A DNA stretch of 19,203 nt from JBBRNV01 sp038227435. GTDB taxonomy: Bacteria > Patescibacteriota > Minisyncoccia > Phycocordibacterales > CALRBL01. The position numbers were made by a program, and so were the translations under genes. Location: the NCBI GenBank assembly GCA_038227435.1, contig JBBRPW010000012.1, forward strand, positions 1-19,203, read 5' to 3'. The notes beneath the pieces are model-generated. The model ran no database searches. It was given only the letters and a program-made list of their open reading frames with translations, and was not told the DNA's origin. Shown piece after piece: positions 13,909 through 19,203 of this stretch. Position 1 is the stretch's first letter; each line of letters starts with the position of its first letter.

Positions 13909-14040
13909 TATATTCAAATACCTCAACTTCCCCATTCTTTCCATACTTACTTTTACCAAAGAATACATTTTAAGTAGTTCGGTAAACATGATATTCGCGC
14001 ATCTAGTTATGAGTGCTTGGCCAAATCTAATATAAAAACA

Positions 14041-14070
14041 TCAAAAAACTCCATCTAAGGAGTTTTTTGA
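14041..14070 (-). terminator. Terminator of the ice-binding-like gene
   Basis: TCAAAAAACTCC (14041-14052) pairs perfectly with GGAGTTTTTTGA (14059-14070) around ATCTAA. The symmetric A- and T-runs make it usable in both directions. It lies 24 bases beyond the stop of the minus-strand gene at 14094. Confidence 0.85.
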
Positions 14071-14093
14071 TACCATATGAATGATAGAACTAT

Positions 14094-15322
14094 CTACTGA
14101 TGAGAATTGATATATTTTACTGTTTGAGCACCAAAGAATCCTGTTCCTTGTTGTAAACCTAGTGGAGCTAATATATCTGCTGCGTATGTCTCTTGAAATG
14201 CCTTGAGTGCCATTTTTGTCCGCATACCGAAGTAAGAAGTTTCATTTCCTTTTGAGCCAGGGCCTGTTGATGCAACCATAAAGCCGTTGTTGTTAAGATA
14301 TGTTTGTAATTTGATTACTCTATCACTTCTTGAGCCCATCCCAAGCGAGTTTGAAAATACAACTGATGGTATTCCTACGTATGTATTTTGGTTTGTGGTT
14401 TGAGAATTTTGTGAAGCTTGTCCTGTTTGATTAGTTTGTGTTGTTACAGAAGTATTTATAGATGTCGGTGTATTTGTTGTCGTAGTTTGCGACGCTACTG
14501 GAGTTGGTGCAGGAGTTGGAGATGGAGTTGGAGTCGGTGCAGGAGTCGGTGCTGGTGTGGGAGCAACTGCGCTCGCACTTCCTGGATTAGTAACAGCATT
14601 ACTCTGGAGTGTCACAGCCGTCTGTGCAAGAAGCCGGCCGTTAACTGATGCGCCAGTTTGTAGATTGATTGCTGTCTGAGTCAATAAGTTTCCATTAAAC
14701 TGTGCTGTAGTGCCGATAACTGCACTGCTTCCTATCTGCCAAAAAATATTCTTAGCTTGTGCACCGCCACTAAGTATCACTCTTTTACCGCTTGCTACTG
14801 TAAGACCTTGCGCTATTTGAAAAATCCAAACATCATTTGGGCCTCCGGCAAGAGTGACGTCTGAGTTAATAGCAACGCCTGTTCCCCACTTGTAGAGTCC
14901 TGGGGCAATCGTCAAGCCACTTATATCACCAGCACCTAATTCAGTAGCTGTTGGCAATGTCCGTCCTGCAGCATCTGTATATGCTGTTTGCATGTCGCTT
15001 ACTGCAGTAGTTAAGTTTGCTGGAGTAGGAACTGCATAATCTGCAGCGTATATTTTACCAGTCACCACAGGTGAAGTTGAAAATGCATTTGAGCTATCTG
15101 CAATTAAGCCAAAACCAGTTACGTAGCTTGCCGCTACTGGGCTTACCCCAACGTCCCCTACAATCTGTGTAGTACCAGTTGTGCTGATACCTGTTTTTGT
15201 GAGGATCACATAGTTACCGGCCGTTCCCAAATTTACTGCTGTTGGGCCGGCAGCATTTGCTACATGTCCTCCTACTAAAAGTGTGAGAAGTAATGCAAAG
15301 CTGATAAAATTTATTTTTTCAT
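14094..15322 (-). CDS. Secreted DUF3494 ice-binding-type protein with peptidoglycan-binding domain
   Basis: The N-terminal domain (from LGTAGNYVILTKTGIS) has the DUF3494 ice-binding beta-solenoid pattern: TQIVGDVGVSP, the GLTIAPGLYKW segment, NDVWIFQIAQGLTVASG, GGAQAKNIFWQIGSSAVIG and a NGRLLAQTAVTLQSNAV end. A Pro/Thr/Ala linker follows, then a Thr/Gln/Asn-rich spacer, then a peptidoglycan-binding domain (SDRVIKLQTYLNNNGF, YFGMRTKMALKAFQ, GTGFFGAQTVKYIN). A perfect signal peptide ending GGHVANA is encoded just upstream in the same frame. Its ATG (15320-15322) is, however, one base out of frame at an A6 run (15314-15319): read straight, ATG AAA AAA meets TAA. One more A would restore MKKINFISFALLL and the whole protein, about 410 residues. 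Without it only a start inside the mature part (TTG 15230) is available. Likely cell-surface bound; ice binding is inferred from family. Confidence 0.8.
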
Positions 15323-15537
15323 TATTATTTTAAATTACTGGTTACTAATTTTATTGATCTAGTTGTTATTAATAAGAGATCTATATAACCCTAGACGTTG
15401 GGGTATAGTTTTAATTACCGATAAAAATTTTTGATTGTTATATACGTGAGTTGTTTAACATACCGCTCGACTGTAAAAAGTAGTGCGTGTAGCATGTCCA
15501 AAAGCATAAACCTAAATTAAACTAATTTATAATTTAG
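15323..15537 (+). other. Divergent intergenic region, possible short transcript
   Basis: No convincing ORF; the longest plus-strand starts give under 10 codons. It must hold the promoter of the ice-binding-like gene on the minus strand. It ends in a plus-strand terminator (15538) although no plus-strand gene precedes it, which suggests a small RNA or leader starting in this region. A TTGTTA at 15363 followed by TATATAAC near 15382 is a weak promoter candidate. Confidence 0.3.
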
Positions 15538-15564
15538 CTCTGCTATTTTTAGCGGGGTTTTTTT
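15538..15564 (+). terminator. Rho-independent terminator with no gene before it
   Basis: CTCTGCTA (15538-15545) pairs with TAGCGGGG (15550-15557), eight pairs with two G-U, loop TTTT, followed by seven T. Confidence 0.75.
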
Positions 15565-15584
15565 ATTTATCCACCCTTACAAAG

Positions 15585-15616
15585 TCTTTACACATACTTT
15601 TGTATTCTTTTAATGA
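15585..15616 (+). promoter_or_regulatory. Response-regulator-like direct repeats, secreted protein gene
   Basis: TCTTTACACAT (15585), ACTTTTGTATT (15596) and TCTTTTAATGA (15606) repeat a CTTT core every 10-11 bases. The first matches the repeats before the response regulator and DUF347 genes; the others are weaker. It lies about 75 bases upstream of the ATG at 15689. Confidence 0.45.
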
Positions 15617-15688
15617 AGAGAAATGCAGCAGTCACTTCATTTCTCTCAAATTCCTTTTATTATTAACTATTCTAAAAACAAAACACAT

Positions 15689-16030
15689 ATGACAAATAAA
15701 TTTAAACTATCATTAATTGGAGGAGGGATGGCAATTGTTGGTCTCGTAACTGGTGTTGCCGCGATAGCAAGTGCACAAAGTGCAGTAGCTACAACTGCAT
15801 CAACTGCTGCAGTCACAACACAAGCAAATTTAGTGAAAACAGATCTACCTGAGAATGCAAATGATCCAGTAGATGCACCTGATGCAAACGATAACAACTC
15901 TTCCATCACAGCAAGTTCAGATATTACAAATCATTCTGAAAAGGCAGATAAAGAAACCAATGACGGAGACGGAGGTTCTCAAAGTGAATCAGATGAAGGT
16001 ACTTCAACTTCAGATGCGTCTGAACAATAA
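15689..16030 (+). CDS. Small acidic secreted or surface protein
   Basis: A 113-residue protein from the ATG at 15689. The first 30 residues form a signal peptide: basic MTNKFK, a hydrophobic core (LSLIGGGMAIVGLVTGVAAI) and a small-residue cleavage region (ASAQSAVA). The mature part is low-complexity and strongly acidic (Asp, Glu, Ser, Asn, Thr), with no cysteine and no recognisable domain. The longer start at 15623 would put 22 polar residues before the signal peptide and is unlikely. A good terminator follows, so it is a separate unit from the response regulator, but both have TCTTTACA-type repeats upstream, suggesting shared control. An acidic, unstructured exported protein could bind cations, which is only a guess. 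Confidence 0.75.
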   Translation: MTNKFKLSLIGGGMAIVGLVTGVAAIASAQSAVATTASTAAVTTQANLVKTDLPENANDPVDAPDANDNNSSITASSDITNHSEKADKETNDGDGGSQSESDEGTSTSDASEQ

Positions 16031-16052
16031 AAACAATTGTTCCTTTCTTTTG

Positions 16053-16084
16053 CAAAACCCTTTTACAGAGGGTTTTGTTTTATC
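16053..16084 (+). terminator. Terminator of the secreted acidic protein gene
   Basis: CAAAACCC (16053-16060) pairs with GGGTTTTG (16070-16077), then TTTTATC. It abuts the repeat operator before the response regulator gene. Confidence 0.85.
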
Positions 16085-16106
16085 TCTTTACACAATCTTT
16101 AGACTA
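16085..16106 (+). promoter_or_regulatory. Direct-repeat operator before the response regulator
   Basis: TCTTTACACAA and TCTTTAGACTA in tandem with an 11-base period, 31 bases before the ATG. OmpR/PhoB regulators bind such head-to-tail sites one helical turn apart, so autoregulation is likely. Confidence 0.6.
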
Positions 16107-16137
16107 GATAACAATAATAATACTGAACTTATATTAT

Positions 16138-16809
16138 ATGCGTATTCTTATTGTTGAAGACAACCAAAAATTGGCCAACTCACTTTCACGTGGATTTTCT
16201 CAAGAAGGATATGCTGTTGATATTCTAAGTAATGGAGAAGATGCCGAAAAACGAATTAGCGTCTCACCAGATGACTATGAGATGATTGTGCTAGACATAA
16301 GTGTTCCTGGAAAAGATGGAATTGAAATATGTTCATCTTTGCGATCAAAAGGAATTATGACACCCATCATCATGCTCACTGCTCGAGACACGATAAAAGA
16401 TAAAATTTTAGGCCTCGATAGCGGTGCGGATGACTATTTAATTAAACCTTTTTCTTTTGAAGAGCTATTATCACGGATCCGCGCACTTTCACGTCGTCCA
16501 AGAACGAGTCTTCCACCTCAGCTTGAAGTTGGGGATCTTATATTAAAACCATCGTCACAGGAAGTATTTAAAAACGGTAAAAAAATTATTTTGACTCTCA
16601 AAGAATTCAGAGTTCTTGAATTTTTTATGATTAGACCAGGTGAAGTTGTCACGAGGCAATATATTGTTGATCATTTATGGGACTTTGAATTTAATCCGTT
16701 AAGTCGAACAATGGACGTTCATATTAATAACTTACGTAATAAGCTACATAGTAAACATGGCACAACACTTGAAACAATTCGCGGCGTCGGCTATCGCCTC
16801 ACAGCCTAA
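16138..16809 (+). CDS. OmpR/PhoB-family response regulator
   Basis: A two-domain transcription regulator of 223 residues. The receiver domain has the acidic pocket in ILIVEDN, the phosphorylation site D53 (VLDISVPGKDG), T81 (PIIMLTARD) and K103 (YLIKPFSFEEL). The C-terminal winged-helix domain shows LTLKEFRVLEFFM, the recognition-helix region SRTMDVHINNLRNKL and IRGVGYRL. It is immediately followed by, and overlaps by 53 bases, the histidine kinase gene. Tandem 11-base repeats lie upstream of this gene, of the kinase-distal DUF347 gene and of the preceding secreted-protein gene; these are the natural candidate targets. The signal is unknown. No close named homologue can be assigned by eye. 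Confidence 0.96.
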   Translation: MRILIVEDNQKLANSLSRGFSQEGYAVDILSNGEDAEKRISVSPDDYEMIVLDISVPGKDGIEICSSLRSKGIMTPIIMLTARDTIKDKILGLDSGADDYLIKPFSFEELLSRIRALSRRPRTSLPPQLEVGDLILKPSSQEVFKNGKKIILTLKEFRVLEFFMIRPGEVVTRQYIVDHLWDFEFNPLSRTMDVHINNLRNKLHSKHGTTLETIRGVGYRLTA

Positions 16810-17755
16810 AGTATTCCTTAGGGCGCGTCTTAAACTGACAGCGATTTATGTTTTAATCGTAGCTGTAATTATTATCGGCTTTAGTTTTGCCCTTTATAGA
16901 AATCTTGCAAATAGCCTCTCCGACGCAAGTGATGAAGATTTTACTAGTGCAGAATTTCATCAACATTTTATACAATCAACACTTGAAAACGTAAATAAAG
17001 AAATACTTTTAATCGATCTTATTATACTTTTTACGGCGGCTGGTGCGAGTTATATAGTCGCTGGATATACATTGCGGCCGATTCAACAATCAATGGAAGT
17101 TCAAAGAAAATTTTCAGAAAATGCATCACATGAACTTCGTACTCCCCTTGCTGTCATGAAAAATGATATTGAAGTACTTCTGCGTAATTTAAATCCATCA
17201 AAACAAGAAACCCAGAATGTGCTCAGAAGTAATATCGAGGAAATCGATAACATGACAACAATGACCGAAGATCTTTTGCTACTCGCTCAAGCTGAAAACC
17301 GTATTGCACGCGCAATGGAAAAAATTAATATTGATAATGTTGTGAAAGCAATTTCTGAAAAAATGAAACCTATCGGGAAGCAAAAATTGGTCGAACTTAA
17401 TATGAAATCGAATGGGCCAGTTATGATTCTTGGTGACAATGCAAAACTTGAACGCATCATCACTAATCTACTTAAAAATTCTGTCGAGCATACACCGGCA
17501 CGAGGTATGATTAAGGTTGAGGTGAAAACGGAAGAAAAATATGCAATTATTACGATAACAGATGAGGGTAAAGGAATTAGTAGAAAAGACCTTCCACACA
17601 TATTTAATCGTTTTTATAAAGGTGAAGGTACTTCGGGGAGTGGACTTGGACTATCGATTGTAAAGGAACTTGTAGAGGAGCATCGGGGCACGGTGAGAAT
17701 ACAAAGTGAAAAGGATAAAGGTACTACAGTAACTCTTCGTTTTCCTTTGGCGTAA
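16757..17755 (+). CDS. Membrane sensor histidine kinase
   Basis: The partner kinase of the regulator. The 332 residues hold a first membrane helix (about 27-46, LTAIYVLIVAVIIIGFSFAL), a short extracytoplasmic loop of about 40 residues, a second helix (LLIDLIILFTAAGASYIVAGY) ending in TLRPI, a HisKA dimer domain with H-box FSENASHELRTPLAVM, and a full HATPase: N-box NLLKNSVEHT, G1 DEGKGI, F-box IFNRFYKG, G2 GSGLGLSIVKEL. The small sensor loop argues for sensing in or near the membrane. The frame has no ATG, GTG or TTG between the regulator's stop and the first helix, so translation starts inside the regulator gene (ATG 16757 or TTG 16769), an unusually long 53-base overlap implying coupling. 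Confidence 0.95.
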   Translation: MAQHLKQFAASAIASQPKVFLRARLKLTAIYVLIVAVIIIGFSFALYRNLANSLSDASDEDFTSAEFHQHFIQSTLENVNKEILLIDLIILFTAAGASYIVAGYTLRPIQQSMEVQRKFSENASHELRTPLAVMKNDIEVLLRNLNPSKQETQNVLRSNIEEIDNMTTMTEDLLLLAQAENRIARAMEKINIDNVVKAISEKMKPIGKQKLVELNMKSNGPVMILGDNAKLERIITNLLKNSVEHTPARGMIKVEVKTEEKYAIITITDEGKGISRKDLPHIFNRFYKGEGTSGSGLGLSIVKELVEEHRGTVRIQSEKDKGTTVTLRFPLA

Positions 17756-17758
17756 ATT

Positions 17759-17780
17759 TCTTTACAGAATCTTTACATTC
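17759..17780 (+). promoter_or_regulatory. Direct-repeat operator before the DUF347 gene
   Basis: TCTTTACAGAA and TCTTTACATTC in tandem with an 11-base period, the best pair of the three. It begins four bases after the kinase stop and 67 bases before the next ATG; TAATATAAAAT downstream may hold the -10 box. Confidence 0.6.
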
Positions 17781-17825
17781 AACAAATTAGGCTTAGGTAA
17801 TATAAAATAATCCCACACACTAAAA

Positions 17826-19085
17826 ATGACAACACATACTCAAAGAATCGATCATCAAAAAGATACATTGAATTGGAAACAGATGTTAAGTAAAGTGCCT
17901 GAAGTCACGGCGTACTTTTGGATTATTAAAGTACTTTGCACAACCGTTGGGGAAACTGCTGCAGATTTTTTAAATGTAAATTTAAATTTTGGTCTTACGG
18001 GCACGTCAATTGTTACTGGTGTAGTCTTGGCAATAGCACTTATTTTTCAATTCAGAGCAAAAAAATATGTGCCGAGTATTTATTGGTTCACCGTGGCACT
18101 CGTAAGTGTCTTTGGAACACTAGTCACAGATAATCTTACTGACAAATTAGGAATACCTCTCGAAACAAGTACTATTATCTTTAGTGTACTTTTGGGGCTC
18201 ACTTTTCTTGCATGGTACCTAAAGGAAAAAACACTTTCAATTCATTCAATCTTCACTACTCAAAGAGAAATATTTTACTGGCTCACGATTCTCTTTACAT
18301 TCGCACTTGGTACTGCATCTGGTGATCTTTTTGCAGAAGGACTTGGACTTGGCTATCTATTGACGGGTATTATGGTGGCATCAATCATTTTTATAACTGC
18401 AATTGCATGGAAGATGAAATTAAACTCAGTACTTTCATTTTGGATTATTTACATCATGACACGACCGCTCGGTGCATCCCTCGGTGATTTATTATCTCAA
18501 CCCACAAGTCATGGGGGTATAGGCTTAGGTGCAACCACCACAAGTATTATCTTTCTTGGTGGAATATTTATTATTGTCACTTATTTGTCTCTTACAAAAC
18601 GAGATACTATCAATAAACAACACTTGGTTGAAGAAATCCGCGAAGATGAGCAGAAAAGTGGCTTATGGCAAACTGCAATTGTTGTAGCATTGTTTGTTGT
18701 TGTTGGTGGAATCGGATACCATGTTTTACACGCTCGGCTTCAAGCAGAAATTTCTGGCCCAATGATTAATACAACTGGAACAAGCACCTCATCTACATCA
18801 ACAACAACTTCATCTCCACTTGGAGACCTCACTCTGTTCCGCACAATTACAAAAGACACTCTCGATAAACTTAAAGCTGGAGACCAGTCGGGTGCCACAA
18901 CTCGCATTAGCGATCTTGAATTTGCATGGGATCAAGCTCAACCAGTATTAAAAGCTCGTGATAAAACGACATGGACGCAAATAGATGGAAAAATTGATAC
19001 AGTGCTTCGAGAACTTCGAGCTGTAAATCCAAATACAGCGACGGATAAAGATGCACTTCAAGCATTGCTTACCGTATTAAACTAG
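17826..19085 (+). CDS. DUF347-repeat (COG4705-like) membrane protein
   Basis: A polytopic membrane protein of 419 residues. It opens with KVPEVTAYFWIIKVLCTTVGETAADFL, typical of the COG4705/DUF347 proteins. It contains four copies of the family unit, each a pair of helices with a G-[ET]-x2-(G/A/T)-D motif: VGETAAD, FGTLVTD, LGTASGD and LGASLGD. About eight helices precede a charged loop (KRDTINKQHLVEEIREDEQKSG). One more helix follows (TAIVVALFVVVGGIGYHVL), then a Thr/Ser linker and an extracytoplasmic domain of about 85 residues (DTLDKLKAGDQSGATTRISDLEFAWDQA onwards). The conserved acidic residues in membrane motifs suggest cation handling, but the family's function is not settled to my knowledge. 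It probably responds to the adjacent two-component system. Confidence 0.85.
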   Translation: MTTHTQRIDHQKDTLNWKQMLSKVPEVTAYFWIIKVLCTTVGETAADFLNVNLNFGLTGTSIVTGVVLAIALIFQFRAKKYVPSIYWFTVALVSVFGTLVTDNLTDKLGIPLETSTIIFSVLLGLTFLAWYLKEKTLSIHSIFTTQREIFYWLTILFTFALGTASGDLFAEGLGLGYLLTGIMVASIIFITAIAWKMKLNSVLSFWIIYIMTRPLGASLGDLLSQPTSHGGIGLGATTTSIIFLGGIFIIVTYLSLTKRDTINKQHLVEEIREDEQKSGLWQTAIVVALFVVVGGIGYHVLHARLQAEISGPMINTTGTSTSSTSTTTSSPLGDLTLFRTITKDTLDKLKAGDQSGATTRISDLEFAWDQAQPVLKARDKTTWTQIDGKIDTVLRELRAVNPNTATDKDALQALLTVLN

Positions 19086-19092
19086 CAACATA

Positions 19093-19203
19093 GTGAAAAC
19101 TCTTAGCGTAATTATTCCAATTGCTCCGTCTGATGATACCTGGAAAACACTTTGGCTTGATCTAATATCTATACCTAATGATGTTCAGATTTTTTTAGTT
19201 GGG
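19093..19203 (+). CDS. Probable family 2 glycosyltransferase, N-terminal fragment
   Basis: From a GTG at 19093 the frame is open to the window end, giving 37 residues: KTLSVIIPIAPSDDTWKTLW and, later, DVQIFLVG. LSVIIP followed by a polar stretch is the usual start of GT-A family 2 glycosyltransferases, where it forms the first nucleotide-sugar-binding strand; the second strand (VQIFLVG) also fits. It starts seven bases after the DUF347 gene, so co-transcription is likely. The gene is cut by the window edge, and neither the DXD motif nor the substrate can be judged. Confidence 0.55.
   Translation, partial: MKTLSVIIPIAPSDDTWKTLWLDLISIPNDVQIFLVG

Noticed and set aside
14496..14570. DNA tandem repeat at the GGAGTTGG-rich segment
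   Set aside because: It is the coding sequence of the Pro/Thr/Ala linker of the ice-binding-like protein; the periodicity comes from the peptide.
1..19203. CRISPR array, prophage or toxin-antitoxin pair
   Set aside because: No regularly spaced repeats with unique spacers, no phage structural genes, and no recognisable toxin or antitoxin fold was found. The 55-base repeats at 12606 have only three units and diverged spacers.

Overview
The window looks like a chromosomal segment of a Patescibacteria/CPR bacterium, probably of the Parcubacteria type. This is inferred from gene content, because there is no rRNA here. It is AT-rich, genes are compact, and clear Shine-Dalgarno sequences are mostly absent. 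DnaX is short, tau-less and lacks its zinc module. A secreted protein ends in the peptidoglycan-binding domain common in these genomes, and a tRNA gene carries a self-splicing intron.

Region by region. 1-1220: tRNA-Gln(UUG) on the minus strand, a tRNA-T-arm-like inverted repeat, and two small minus-strand ORFs of unknown function, each followed by a rho-independent terminator. 1221-3826: dnaX and a dihydrouridine synthase (dus), both minus, separated by about 430 bases holding three copies of a GGTCCTTGTT motif and ending (minus strand) in a strong terminator; this is a candidate non-coding RNA. 3936-4715: three very small plus-strand genes, two encoding single-span membrane proteins, with two terminators. 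4716-8304: housekeeping genes on the minus strand in transcription order mreB, holB-like delta prime, frr, rseP. 8370-11948: plus-strand priA-like, def, fmt; the PriA homologue keeps the family layout and zinc cysteines but has lost the helicase motifs. 12002-12397: hpf (minus).

12581-13407: the standout locus. A tRNA-Asn(GUU) gene is split between anticodon bases U35 and U36 by a 617-base group I intron that encodes an HNH endonuclease. Two degenerate copies of the tRNA 5' end lie upstream at an exact 55-base period. 13479-13908: a small unknown gene with its own promoter and terminator. 14094-15322: a DUF3494 ice-binding-type protein with a Pro/Thr linker and a peptidoglycan-binding domain; its signal peptide is out of frame by one base at an A6 run. 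15538-19085: a possible regulon made of a small acidic secreted protein, an OmpR/PhoB-type response regulator overlapping its histidine kinase, and a DUF347-repeat membrane protein. All three upstream regions carry 11-base direct repeats related to TCTTTACANAA, as expected for an OmpR-family operator. The window ends inside a probable family 2 glycosyltransferase.

Functionally the core genes cover replication (DnaX, delta prime, PriA-like), translation and its quality (Frr, Def, Fmt, Dus, Hpf, tRNAs), cell shape (MreB) and membrane proteolysis (RseP). The right-hand third looks like an envelope and environmental-response module. Several genes have a -10 box only 5-8 bases before the start codon, suggesting leaderless transcripts.
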